From contig NC_061775.1 in the NCBI RefSeq assembly GCF_022458985.1, forward strand, positions 27,238,319 through 27,302,318: 64,000 nt of DNA, read 5' to 3'. Positions 36,889-49,140 of the stretch are shown here, piece by piece. This stretch comes from Mugil cephalus (taxonomy: Eukaryota; Chordata; Actinopteri; Mugiliformes; Mugilidae). The notes beneath the pieces are model-generated. The model made no database searches. It was given only the letters and a program-made list of their open reading frames with translations, and had not been told where the DNA came from. Within the stretch, counting starts at the first letter, position 1. Every line of letters starts with the position of its first letter. The position numbers and the translations under genes were made by a program.

Positions 36889-38120
36889 ATGGTTCTGACT
36901 CTCACTCTCATCTGGATTCTCTCCAGCACAAGTGAGTTGAATTTAAAGCTTTAGGGATGTTTGCTGCTAATTAGAGTTCAGTTTAAGACAGAAACAAAGT
37001 CATTTCACATTACTTATACTTTATTCATTACCATGTATTTATCTTTCTTTGCTGCAGCTGAAGCTCTTCAATGTCTTGTGCAGAATCATGGATCAGACAA
37101 CATTCGTCCAGAGACGTGTTCCTCCTCTGATGAGTTGTGTGCAACTACTGCCCAGCGAAGTAGGAATATAAATAATGTGGCAATCACTTACTTTGTCAGC
37201 GGAGAGGTTTCTGCTTTATTTGCACTTCTTCACATTAACACAGTTATTCTCAAATGTTGTTCCAATTTTAGGCTGGAATGGCAATGATTCTGTGTCCAGG
37301 AGCTGCCAGTCGCCCTCTTTCTGCACTATAAAGACATTTTCAGTCAAAATTGGCTTAAATATTTCTGCTAAATCTACTCGTTGCTGCAACACTGATCTCT
37401 GCAACAAAGACAATGTTCCTTGTAAGTATTATCTGATTTTCATACTTTGAGCCATGACTGATTCTAAGCTGTATGACTCTTGATGTGAACTTGTGTTTCT
37501 TTCCTTTAATATTACACCCCACACACAGAGACACAGTAACAATGTAAAACTTTCATCTATTTTATATTGTGCACATTATTCTTATTCTTCACTGTGCTCC
37601 TGATGTTGCTGCCTCCTCTGGTGACTTGTTTCCAACTGATCTGAGTGACACACGACTCTTCTGTTTTGTTTTAGACCCTGATGTGACCACAAAAAATGGC
37701 TTGCAGTGCATCAGCTGCATGGAACCTGAAGATCCTGAATGCAAACTGATAGAGTGTGTGGGTGAACAGGACCGGTGCTTTGAGTCATTTGGTGAGTTCT
37801 CATAGTGCACTTTGTTCATTATGGGAATTAATTTGTTCCAAACTAAATATTAGTTAATTAAAAACTAAATAGTGGCCTGATAAAATGTTGTTTTTTTGTT
37901 TGTTTTTTTTTCATCCACAGCAAAAGACAAATACAGTCATGTCCGTGGTTGTGCATCGGCAGGATTTTGTGAAGTTCTTTATTACAGAAGTCAAATGAAC
38001 AATTCTGAATTCACCGAAGCACCAAAGTGTTGTGGATCCAGCTTTTGTAATTCAGCCTGGAAGGTCAAACTGAGCGTTGCCCCGTTGCTGCTTGGTCTCG
38101 TTGTCCTTGTCGTCCTTTAG
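36889..38120 (+). CDS. LU-5: Ly6/uPAR-like GPI-type protein, shifted start codon
   Basis: Exons 36889-36931, 37058-37159, 37272-37421, 37675-37791 and 37921-38120, phase-1 introns, 203 residues. The usual ATG is changed to ATA (36883-36885), and the next in-frame ATG, two codons on, keeps the whole signal peptide (MVLTLTLIWILSS), so that start is chosen. LU domain 1 runs from EALQCLVQN to CCNTDLCN; LU domain 2 has all ten cysteines, ending KCCGSSFCN. The GPI-type tail is intact. Exons 1-2 resemble LU-3 while exon 5 resembles LU-4, so it looks like a mosaic. It is followed by IFIT-2. Confidence 0.82.
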
Positions 38121-39604
38121 AACCAGAGCTGAGAGACGAACTGAAAAGATTTCACACATACTCACACCAGCAAATAAAAAACACTCCTCTGGAACTACAA
38201 GAGAAGAAGTCTGTTAAAAGATACTTTCTTTACCTGATGAAGCAGATAAAACATGTACAACATTTATAAGTAAGAAACAAAATAAAGGTTTCCATTAGAA
38301 AATAAATGTTGGTAAATATTTAAATGAGTTCTAATTAGAGAAATGAACATTTGACCAGTAAATAACTTCCTGGTTATTGCTGGTAGAGAATCACTGACTG
38401 GTCACAGCTCAACAGTTAATTATGTTTTACTGTGTTCTGCTTTTAAGAGAAATCCAGTCATCTTTGTTCTGTTTCCAGCACGTGTTCCACCTTTCACCTG
38501 CATCACATTTGTTGCTATTGTTGCCATAATAAAGCTGTTCCTACATGATCTATTAAACTCAGTGTTTTAACTTGCTTTGCTTATCAGTCTTAACTTTATT
38601 TCCATCAGTAAAAACATGCTGCTGAGATGAGTTCTGGACAAAGGCCACCCTGATGCATCAGTCAATAAGCAGAAAGGAGATTGATCCTCAAGTAACCCGA
38701 ATGACAATCACACAGTCTGTCCACTGGTTTCCAGAGTAACACAACATGAGAACTAAGCTCAGAAATAAAAGGTCAGAAACTAAACTGAATAAAAGTGGCC
38801 TCAGCTCTTCGTTGTTATGCTCCATAAGTTTAAAAAGACGAAACCCAAGTGGCGTGTTTCTGTTGAAAGGAAATGAAAGTCGACCAAGTCTGAACTCACT
38901 AGTCACCATTAATTAACTCCTATCAGCTTAGAAGTTGAACATCCTCCCTGTGAGGACTTCGTGCCTCTGTAATCTGTGACCTTATCTGCTTTCTTTTCTC
39001 AAACTGGAGCTACTGACGTCAAATTGATTAAAAAAGGATTAGGAGGGACCTTAGCTATACAGTATGTGATAAACTGTAATAAACTGTAATAAACTAAAGA
39101 CAGTTTTTGTATCAGGCCAGACTTCTCTTTCTTCCTAGAGGTCATGAATGTGTGGTGTGTGAACTGGTGTGGACTTATTTTGTGAAAGCCTGTTCCTGTT
39201 TGAATGGGATTTAATGAGGTAACCTCCATAATGACACTGGGCTGTGACTCTTTAGTTTGATAAATAATTGCTGCAGTCTCATCAGCATACATCAGTCAGC
39301 CATAACATTAAAACCACCCAGCGGTGATGGGGATGGAAAGTTTCCCAGGACCTCCAAGCACTGATAGATCATTAGTCTGTCTTTCCAATGCAGAGCTTTG
39401 CTAGGATACATGTAGCGTCAGATCGTGTGTCCAGTGAGTTTCTATTACAATAAACAGAAAATGCACCGTGTGCTAAACATTATATCATTTATAGATACCT
39501 TTTAGTAGAACATTAATGGATTATTATTGTACCACACCCAACTAAGCAGCATATAAACAGGATGAAATGAGATTCTGGATTCAAAGAGTCCAGACAAGAG
39601 CTAC
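38121..39604 (+). repeat. Spacer between LU-5 and IFIT-2 (IFIT cassette flank)
   Basis: Matches 29398-31085 without the (AATAG)n insertion. No gene. Cassette flank starts at about 38450 and ends in the IFIT-2 promoter. Confidence 0.8.
39335..39557 (+). promoter_or_regulatory. IFIT-2 promoter
   Basis: TATAAA at 39552-39557, ISRE-like AGTTTCTATTAC at 39437-39448 and GGAAAGTTTCCC at 39335-39346, with the same spacing as in IFIT-1. Confidence 0.5.
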
Positions 39605-41066
39605 ATGATGAGGTGAGCAGCTGATTCTGATGCTATTTACTTTTGCTTTTCTCTTCTTTACTCGTCTTTCCTCAGTTTTCTCCTCATTGGCTTTGATTCC
39701 TTTCTTTCTTTCTTTCTTTCTTTCTGCGATCTTGTTTGCCACACTGTAATATTTGTCATTTGTCATCAGTGCTACTCAGAGTCAGCCAACGCTGGAGTCC
39801 AAGCTGGAGGCCCTTCAGAGCCACTTCACCTGGGATCTGAACTCCAGCAGGTCCAAACTATTTAAGCTCAGAGATGTACTACAGGACATTGGCACCAATG
39901 AAGGAAACAGCTGGCTGGGTCACATTTACAACCTGCAGGGGTTCATCCACTATCAGCTGGGCTTCATTGACGAGGCCAAGAGCTTCTTCAGCAGGGCCAC
40001 TGAGGCCTTCCACCAGGTGAGGAACACAGTCTCAGATGGTCCCTGGTTGGTGGTAAACTACGGGAACCTGGCTTGGATGCACCACCACCTGGGAGAACAA
40101 GCAGAGAGTGAGCGTTACCTGTCAAAGGTCCATGCCCTGATGAAGGAGTACCCATCTCCATCTGAGGACGAGCTGGATCCAGAGATCTACGCTGAAAGGG
40201 CCTGGACCCTGATGAAGTTCTCTCCAGACAAAAAGCAGCTGGCTGCAGATTACTTCCAGAGAGCCATCAGGATGCAGCCAGACAGGGTGGAGTGGCAGAC
40301 CAGCCGAGTGTTAGCATTAGTAAGTGTCTGTAAACACCCTAGAAATGAGTCGGGGGTTGACATCTTGGAAGAAATGAAAAAAGCCAAAGAACGTGATCCA
40401 GAGAACTTGTACCTTGCTGCTCTTTACCTTGAGGAATGTGCTGATAGAGGAACAAACATTAAAGAAGAAGCACATGAGTTGGCCGAAAGGATTTTAAGTA
40501 GACCAGTTAGCAGCTACAATGGGTTCACACCATTACTGAGGCTGTACAGACGCTTTTCTATGGATAAAGGTATTAATTTTGTAGAGGAGGCTCTGAAGAG
40601 ACATCCAGATGAGCGTTACTTCAAGAGATGTGCTGCGGTCTGCTACAGAGACAAGATCTTATCTCCAGAGAAGTTTCTTCTGAAACTCAGCATGATCAAC
40701 AGAGCCATTAGTCTCTGTGAGGATGTCATTTCTCTCTATCCTGATTCTTCACTCAAAATGGTAATAACTCTTGCAAACTTATATGCAAAAGCCAAACGCC
40801 AAGATGAAGGGGACCAGAAATTCAAAGATCTGCTAAAAAGAGACCTGGAAGACAAAGAGAAACAGATGATTTACAACGGCTATGCAAAGTTTTCATATTT
40901 CAGCCTAAAGAAGGAACAAGAGTCGATAAAATACCACATGATGGCAGCAGAGATACCACAAGAATCCTCCTTCAGGAAGGACAGCATCAGGAACCTGGAG
41001 AAGATCAGAGACAGAAACTGTAACCGAAGAGAAATAGAGGAGTTTCTGGCCAAACTGCAGCACTGA
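39605..41066 (+). CDS. ifit: IFIT-2: interferon-induced TPR-repeat protein
   Basis: Exons 39605-39612 and 39770-41066, 434 residues. The intron is shorter than its siblings: the TTTC run is only about 26 bp, and the acceptor region has lost a few bases (CATTTGTCATCAG for CATTTTATTCTCTATCAG) but keeps a usable CAG. The protein starts MMSATQSQPTLESKLEALQ, four residues longer than IFIT-1 at this point, and keeps HFTW, NYGNLAWMHHHLG and the full TPR series. It differs from IFIT-1 at scattered sites, for example KHPRNESGVDIL for KHSGNELGADIL, and from IFIT-3 at very few. It lies downstream of LU-5 in a duplicate of the LU-4 + IFIT-1 segment. Confidence 0.92.
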
Positions 41067-42799
41067 GAGCTGATAATAAAAATGGAACAACACTGGGGAT
41101 AAATCAGGAAGATGTTGATTTTCACAGCCTGAGGAATAAGTTTAACATGATCATTTTATCAAAGTGTTGAAGTTGATTAAAATGTAACTTTTAGAGAAAA
41201 TGATGTAAATGATGTTAAACACTTAAATTCTCTCCTGAACAATGATCCTGTTATCAAAGCCTGATACAGTTTAAAACTTATTTACTGATTATATGTTATG
41301 TTGCTTCATGTCATCATATTTTCTTATTGATCAAAGTCTATGAGTAACCTTCACTTTCTTTAACATTAGTCTTGTGTTTAATCCTTCAATTTTCTTATGC
41401 TCATTTGTGTTTTTTCATTTTACATCAAACTGTCAAAATTAAAAAAAAAGTAAAAGAAAATCTTGAAACATTGTTAAATGAAAAAAATAAAAAATAACAA
41501 TGATAAAACCATAAGAAAATCCAGTTAAGTGTTCATTTTTTTCTGCTTCTGTGATAAACTCTTGACCGAACACAACTCTCTGTGCAGCTCCCAGGATTTA
41601 ACAAACAGTGATATGTTTATTTGTGGTGCAAAAAAATAAACAAGAGATAATTTAACAGTTTGACATAAAAAATAAAGAAATGATAATAATGTGAATATGA
41701 TTAGTTTCACAAATAATAATCACAACTCATTTCCAAACATCAGTCTATTAAACTCAGTGCTTTTATTTGCTTTGCTTATCAGTCTTAACTTTATTTCCAT
41801 CAGTAAAAACATGCTGCTGAGATGAGTTCTGGACAAAGGCCACCCTGATGCATCAGTCAATAAGCAGAAAGGAGATTGATCCTCAAGTAACCCGAATGAC
41901 AATCACACAGTCTGTCCACTGGTTTCCACAGTAACACAACATGAGAACTAAGCTCAGAAATAAAAGGTCAGAAACTAAACTGAATAAAAGTGGCCTCAGC
42001 TCTTCGTTGTTATGCTCCATAAGTTTAAAAAGACGAAACCCAAGTGGCGTGTTTCTGTTGAAAGGAAATGGAAGTCGACCAAGTCTGAACTCACTAGTCA
42101 CCATTAATTAACTCGTATCAGCTTAGAAGTTGAACATCCTCCCTGTGAGGACTTCGTGCCTCTGTAATCTGTTACCTTATCTGCTTTCTTTTCTCAAACT
42201 GGAGCTACTGACGTCAAATTGATTAAAAAAGGATTAGGAGGGACCTTAGCTATACAGTATGTGATAAACTGTAATAAACTGTAATAAACTAAAGACAGTT
42301 TTTGTATCAGGCCAGACTTCTCTTTCTTCCTAGAGGTCATGAATGTGTGGTGTGTGAACTGGTGTGGACTTATTTTGTCAAAGCCTGTTCCTGTTTGAAT
42401 GGGATTTAATGAGGTCACCTCCATAATGACACTGGGCTGTGACTCTTTAGTTTGATAAATAATTGCTGTAGACTCGTCAACATTCATCAGTCAGCCATAA
42501 CATTAAAATCACCCAGCGGTGATGGGGATGGAAAGTTTCCCAGGACCTCCAAGCACTGATAGATCATTAGTCTGTCTTTCCAATGCAAAGCTTTGCTAGG
42601 ATACATGTAGCGTCAGATCGTGTGTCCAGTGAGTTTCTATTACAATAAACAGAAAATGCACCGTGTGCTCAAAGTTACATCATTTATAGATACCTTTTAG
42701 TAGAACATTAATGGATTATTATTGTACCACACCCAACTAAGCAGCATATAAACAGGATGAAATGAGATTCTGGATTCAAAGAGTCCAGACAAGAGCTAC
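41067..42799 (+). repeat. IFIT-2 3' flank and IFIT-3 upstream flank
   Basis: Tandem cassette boundary at about 41745. No gene. It contains the empty LTR target ACAACTCATTTCC at about 41723 and the IFIT-3 promoter. Confidence 0.8.
42530..42752 (+). promoter_or_regulatory. IFIT-3 promoter
   Basis: TATAAA at 42747-42752, ISRE-like AGTTTCTATTAC at 42632-42643, GGAAAGTTTCCC at 42530-42541; same spacing as IFIT-1. Confidence 0.5.
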
Positions 42800-42894
42800 A
42801 TGATGAGGTGAGCAGCTGATTCTGATGCTATTTACTTTTGCTTTTCTCTCCTTTACTCGTCTTTCCTCAGTTTTCTCCTCATTGGCTTTAATTC

Positions 42895-42944
<50 letters not shown>

Positions 42945-44290
42945 GTGATCTTGTTTGCCACACTGTAATATTTGTCATTTTATTCTCTATCAGTGCTGCT
43001 CAGAGTCAGCCAACGCAGGAGTCCAAGCTGGAGGCCCTTCAGAGCCACTTCACCTGGGATCTGAACTCCAGCAGGTCCAAACTATTTAAGCTCAGAGATG
43101 TACTAAAGGACATTGGCACCAATGAAGGAAACAGCTGGCTGGGTCACATTTACAACCTGCAGGGGTTCATCCACTATCAGCTGGGCTTCATTGACGAGGC
43201 CAAGAGCTTCTTCAGCAGGGCCACTGAGGCCTTCCACCAGATGATGAACACAGACTCAGATGGTCCCTGGTTGGTGGTAAACTACGGGAACCTGGCTTGG
43301 ATGCATCACCACCTGGGAGAACAAGCAGAGAGTGAGCGTTACCTGTCAAAGGTCCACGCCCTGATGAAGGAGTACCCATCTCCATCTGAGGACGAGCTGC
43401 ATCCAGAGATCTACGCTGAAAAGGCCTGGACCTTGATGACGTTCTGTGAAGACAAAAAGCAGCTGGCTGCAGATTACTTCCAGAGAGCCATCAGGATGCA
43501 GCCAGACAGGGTGGAGTGGCAGACCAGCCGAGTGTTAGCATTAGTAAGTGTCTGTAAACACCCTAGAAATGAGTCGGGGGTTGACATCTTGGAAGAAATG
43601 AAAAAAGCCAAAGAACGTGATCCAGAGAACTTGTACCTTGTTGCTCTTTACCTTGAGGCATGTGCTGAGAGAGGAACAAACGTTAAAGAACAAGCGCATG
43701 AGTTGGCCGAAAGGATTTTAAGTAGACCAGTTAGCAGCTACAACGGGTTCACACCATTACTGAGGCTGTACAGATGCATTTCTATGGATGAAGCTATTAA
43801 TTTTGTAGAGGAGGCTCTGAAGAGACATCCAGATGAGCGTTACTTCAAGAGATGTGCTGCAGTCTGCTACAGAGAGAAGATCTTATCTCCAGAGAAGTTT
43901 CTTCTGAAACTCAGCATGATCAACAGAGCCATTAGTCTCTGTGAGGATGTCATTTCTCTCTATCCTGATTCTTCACTCAAAATGGTAATAACTCTTGCAA
44001 ACTTATATGCAAAAGCCAAACGCCAAGATGAAGGGGACCAGAAATTCAAAGATCTGCTAAAAAGGGACCTGGAAGACAAAGAGAAACAGATGATTTACAA
44101 CGGCTATGCAAAGTTTTCATATTTCAGCCTAAAGAAGGAACAAGAGTCGATAAAATACCACATGATGGCAGCAGAGATACCACAAGAATCCTCCTTCAGG
44201 AAGGACAGCATCAGGAACCTGGAGAAGATCAGAGACAGAAACCGTAACCGAAGAGAAATAGAGGAGTGTCTGGCCAACCTGCAGCACTGA
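42800..44290 (+). CDS. ifit: IFIT-3: interferon-induced TPR-repeat protein
   Basis: Exons 42800-42807 and 42994-44290, 434 residues. The first methionine inside exon 2 is far downstream (43241), but the frame is open from the acceptor and matches the siblings, so the exon 1 start is used. It reads MMSAAQSQPTQESKLEALQ, then HFTW, with all TPRs present. It is nearly identical to IFIT-2 from about residue 180 on, with small differences such as LYRCISMDEAINF for LYRRFSMDKGINF. The end EECLANLQH has Cys where others have Phe. Cassette spacing from IFIT-2 is 3195 bp. Confidence 0.92.
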
Positions 44291-46021
44291 GAGCTGATGA
44301 TAAAGATGGAACAACACTGGGGATAAATCAAGAAGATGTTGATTTTCACAGCCTGAGGAATAAGTTTAATGTGATCATTTTATTAAAGTGTTGAAGTTGA
44401 TTAAAATGTAACTTTTAGGGGAAATGATGTAAATGATGTTAAACACTTAAATTCTCTCCTGAACAATGATCCTGTTATCAAAGCCTGATGCAGTTTAAAA
44501 CTTATTTACTGATTATATGTTAATGTTGCTTCATGTTTTCATATTTTCTTATTGATCAGTCTATGAGTAACCTTCAGTTTCTTTAACATTAGTCTTGTGT
44601 TTAATCCTTCAATTTTCTTATTCTCATTTGTGTTTTTTCATTTTACATGAAATTGTCAAAATTAAAAAAAGTAAAAGAAAACCTTAAAACGTTGTTAAAT
44701 GATAAAAATAAAAAATAATAATGATAAAACCATAAGAAAATCCAGTTAAGTGTTCATTTTTTTCTGCTTCTGTGATAAACTCTTGACCAAACACAACTCT
44801 CTGTGCAGCTCCCAGGATTTAACAAACAGTGATATGTTTATTTGTGGTGCAAAAAAAATAAACAAGAGATAATTTAACAGTTTGACATAAAAAATAAAGA
44901 AATGATAATAATGTGAATATGATTAGTTTCACAAATAATAATCACAACTCATTTCCACACATCAGTCTATTAAACTCAGTGTTTTTATTTGCTTTGCTTA
45001 TCAGTCTTAACTTTATTTCCATCAGTAAAAACTTGCTGCTGAGGTGAGTTCTGGACAAAGGCCACCCTGATGCATCAGTCAATAAGCAGAAAGGAGACTG
45101 ATCCCCAAGTAACCAGAATGACAATCACACAGTCTGTCCACTGGTTTCCAGAGTAACACAACATGTGCACTAAGCTCAGAAATAAAAGGTCAGAAACTAA
45201 ACTGAATAAAAGTGGCCTCAGCTCTTCGTTGTTATGCTCCGTAAGTTTAAAAAGACGAAACCCAAGTTGTATGTTTCTGTTGCAAGGAAATGAAAGTCGA
45301 CCAAGTCTGAACTCACTAGTCACCATTAATTAACTCCTATCAGCTTAGAAGTTGAACATCCTCCCTGTGAGGACTTCGTGCCTCTGTAATCTGTGACCTT
45401 ATCTGCTTTTTTTCTCAAACTGCAGCTACTGAGGTAGAAATTGATTAAACAAGGGTTAGGAGGGACCTTAGCTATACAGTATGTGATAAACTGTAATAAA
45501 CTGTAATAAACTAAAGACAGTTTTTGTATCAGGCCAGACTTCTCTTTCTTCCTAGAGGTCATGAATGTGTGGTGTGTGAACTGGTGTGGACTTATTTTGT
45601 CAAAGCCTGTTCCTGTTTGAATGGGATTTAATGAGGTAACCTCCATAATGACACTGGGCTGTGACTCTTTAGTTTGATAAATAATTGCTGCAGACTCATC
45701 AACATTCATCAGTCAGCCATAACATTAAAACCACCCAGCGGTGATGGGGATGGAAAGTTTCCCAGGACCTCCAAGCACTGATAGATCATTAGTCTGTCTT
45801 TCCAATGCAAAGCTTTGCTAGGATACATGTAGCGTCAGATCGTGTGTCCAGTGAGTTTCTATTACAATAAACAGAAAATGCACCGTGTGCTCAAAGTTAC
45901 ATCATTTATTGATACCTTTTAGTAGAACATTAATGGATTATTATTGCACCACACCCAACTAAGCAGCATATAAACAGGATGAAATGAGATTCTGGATTCA
46001 AAGAGTCCAGACAAGAGCTAC
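44291..46021 (+). repeat. IFIT-3 3' flank and IFIT-4 upstream flank
   Basis: Tandem cassette boundary at about 44969; no gene. It matches the previous spacer with small indels. Confidence 0.8.
45752..45974 (+). promoter_or_regulatory. IFIT-4 promoter
   Basis: TATAAA at 45969-45974, ISRE-like AGTTTCTATTAC at 45854-45865, GGAAAGTTTCCC at 45752-45763; same spacing as IFIT-1. Confidence 0.5.
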
Positions 46022-46116
46022 ATGATGAGGTGAGCAGCTGATTCTGATGCTATTTACTTTTGCTTTTCTCTCCTTTACTCGTCTTTCCTCAGTTTTCTCC
46101 TCATTGGCTTTACTTC

Positions 46117-46162
<46 letters not shown>

Positions 46163-47542
46163 CTTTCTTTCTTTCTTTCTTTCTGTGATCTTGTTTGCCA
46201 CACTGTAATATTTGTCATTTTATTCTCTATCAGTGCTGCTCAGAGTCAGCTTACGCTGGAGTCCAAGCTGGAGGCCCTTCAAAGCCACTTCACCTGGGAT
46301 CTGGACTCCAGCAGGTCCAAACTATTTAAGCTCAGAGATGCACTACAGGACATTGGCACCAATGAAGGAAACAGCTGGCTGGGTCACATTTACAACCTGC
46401 AGGGATTCATCCACTATCAGCTGGGCTTCATCAAAGAGGCCAAGAGCTTCTTCAGCAGGGCCACTGAGGCCTTCCACCAGATGATGAACACAGTCTCAGA
46501 TGGTCCCTGGTTGCTGGTGAACTACGGGAACCTGGCTTGGATGCATCACCATCTGGGAGAACAAGCAGAGAGTGAGCGTTACCTGTCAAAGGTCCACGCC
46601 CTGATGAAGGAGTACCCATCTCCATCTGAGGACGAGCTGCATCCAGAGATCTACGCTGAAAAGGCCTGGATCCTGATGAAGTTCTCTCCAGATGAAAAGA
46701 AGCTGGCTGCAGATTACTTCCAGAGAGCCATCAGGATGCAGCCGGACAGGGTGGAGTGGCAGACCAGCCGAGTGATAGCATCAGTAAATGCCTGTAAGCA
46801 CAGTGGCAACAAGCTGGGAGCTGACATCTTGGTGGAAATGGAAAAAGCCAAAGAACGTGATCCAGAGAACTTGTACCTTGCTGCTCTTTACCTTGAGGAA
46901 TGTGCTGAGAGAGGAACAGAAATTGAAGAAGAAGCACGTGAGTTGGGCAGAAAGGTTTTAGGTAAACCAGTTAGCAGCTACAGTGGTTTAAAACCATTAC
47001 TGCGGCTCTACAGAATCCATGTATCTATGGATGAAGCTATTGATTTGGCAGACGAGGCTCTGAAAAGACATCCAGATGAGCGTTACCTCACGAGATGTGC
47101 TGCAATCTGCTACAAAAGGAAGATCTTTTCTCAAAGGGGAAATCCTCTGCAGCCCAGCATGATCAACAGAGCCATCAGCCTCTGCAAGGAAGTAATTTCT
47201 CTCTATCCTCATTCTTCACTCAAAAGAAAAATATCTCTTGCCAACGTCTATGCAGAAACAAACACCAACCAAGCTGCAGCTGATCAAATATATGGTGAAC
47301 TGCTGGAAAGTGATCTGGATCCAAAAGAGAAACAGATGGTTTTTAACCACTACGCCAAATTTCTGCATTTCTGTCGAAATGAAAGTCGCAGGTCGATGGA
47401 ATATCACATGAAAGCAGCAGAGATACTACAGGAATCCTTCTGTCGGAGAGACAGCATCAAAAATCTGGAGAAGATCAAAAATAGAAACAACAGCAAGATG
47501 TGTGGAGAAATAAAGGATTTTCTGGCCAACCTGCAGCACTGA
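46022..47542 (+). CDS. ifit: IFIT-4: interferon-induced TPR-repeat protein, divergent C-terminal half
   Basis: Exons 46022-46029 and 46234-47542, 438 residues. The N-terminal part, to about residue 215 (LYLAALYLEECAERG), is nearly the same as in IFIT-1 to -3. After that the protein departs strongly: EIEEEARELGRKVLGKPV, LYRIHVSMDEAIDLADEAL, VYAETNTNQAAADQIYGELL and FCRNESRRSMEYHMKAAEI replace the sibling sequence, with small indels. The TPR periodicity is kept and the frame is open, so it is probably functional with a different C-terminal RNA-binding or dimer surface. The 3' flank also diverges after about 47600. The pattern suggests gene conversion or an unequal exchange inside exon 2. Confidence 0.9.
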
Positions 47543-48660
47543 GAGATGACAATAAAGATGGAACAACACTGGGGATAAATCAGGAAGATGTTGGTCTACA
47601 TGGGCTGAGAAAAAAATCTGTAAAATCTCTCTGTAATCACTTGATTTTTGAATGCAGTTAGCATTTAATTTAATTTTTAATATCTGCACATTTTAGTTGT
47701 GAAACAAAGCAGTTTATATGTAGCTGAATGATGTAACAATGTGACAAATACAAACCACTGCACTTCGTGTTACCACCTCAAAGGCAACGTCTCCACCTTT
47801 TATTACAGGTTGTATAACTGAAGAAAGTGTTTGTTTTTTTATTTAGATAAATGTCATCTCATAATGTCCTGATTGTAAAATGTCAATTAAAAAATAAACT
47901 AAAATAAACAGAAGCTGTTCAATGCTCCAATACTGTCGGGTCTGATTTCTGTTTGCAAATGAGTGCTGAGTTTACAACCATGTAATGAAAGAAGGACAAA
48001 GTAGCTCAGAATACTTTAACAGAGCTTTTCTATTAGTGTCCTGGTTCATATGTGCTTTGCTCTCATCAATCTTTGCAGACTTTTTATTATTGCTCCTTGT
48101 TCATATAATCTTATTATTATTTTATGACATACAGCTGCATCAGTTTATCAGCAATTGTGTTTTATTACCCTCATATAGACATGCAGAGGACATAATAACA
48201 CATGAAGGGAAAATTCAGCTAACACACTGTGGGAGCAACTCTGTGCTTGAAGTAATGGGGTAAAACACAAGGGGTTAGCAGATGTTCAACACCAAGTTCC
48301 CAACAATTGTGAAACCAGTGCTATAAACATAGATAACACAAAGACAACGAAACACATCAAGTACAACAATGTGTTTGTGGGAAGGGTGTATGGAACATGT
48401 GGTTAAATCTAAAAAACCACTAAAACAAAGACAGTGGTCTTTCACCTACATAAAAAGTTCCACTGACTCACGCTAACAGTCGTACGAGGCTCCAGTGTGT
48501 CCTGTAAGACCTTTTCAGACCCATTCTCTCCGGTCCTGGAAATAAATAGAAATACTAAAAAGTCAAAACACCGACATCTCTATATCTCCACAGCCACTGG
48601 TTCCTGAATTGAAGTTCAGGGCGACAGGTTGCTGTGGTTTGGTGTGGCTCGGTAGGTGTA
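47543..48660 (+). other. IFIT-4 3' flank and Ly6-side low-copy block
   Basis: No gene seen. 47600-48110 is not shared with the other cassettes. 48120-48655 is the low-copy block otherwise associated with Ly6 genes, here leading into the Ly6 relic. Confidence 0.6.
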
Positions 48661-49140
48661 CCTTATAAACCTTTGGCACGTTGCCTCTTTACCAGCATAC
48701 TACCAAATTTTTCAAAGCTTCATGAGCCATGAGTGATCCTAAGCTGTATGACTCTTGATGTGTTCACACTTGTGTTCCTTTCCCTTAATATTACAACCCA
48801 TGCACAGAGACAAAGTAACAATCTAAAACTTTCAAACTGATAGAGTGTGTGGGTGAACGGGACCAGTGCTTTCAGTCATTTCGTGAGTTCTCATGCTGCA
48901 CTTTGTTCATGGAGCGATTTCATTTGTTCTAAACTAAATAGTGGCCTGATATGATGTTGATTTATTTTCGTCCAAAGCAAAAGACAAATTCACCTGTCAT
49001 GTCTGAGGTTGTGTGTCAGCAGAATTTTGTGAAGGTCTTTATCAGAGTAGTCAAATGAGTAATTCTGTTTTCACCAGAGCATCAATATGTAATTCAGCCT
49101 CGAAGGTCAAACCGAGCGTTGCCCCATTGCTGCTTGGTCT
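48661..49140 (+). pseudogene. Ly6 pseudogene (intron 3 to exon 5), fused to IFIT
   Basis: 48661-48830 matches Ly6 intron 3, then an internal deletion joins it to the second half of exon 4 (48833-48882, encoding the KLIECVGEQDRCF region). Exon 5 starts at 48978 after CCAAAG in place of CCACAG. It reads into a TGA at 49004-49006 (CATGTCTGAGG for CATGTCCGCGG). It carries the 18-bp CC-motif deletion seen in LU-2 and LU-3, so it belongs to that subgroup. At 49140 the GPI-tail sequence (TTGCTGCTTGGTCT) stops and IFIT exon 2 begins. It is dead. Confidence 0.85.

Noticed and set aside
46001-46201. KKERKKERK-type basic protein on the minus strand
   Set aside because: Translation of the TTTC microsatellite in the IFIT intron.
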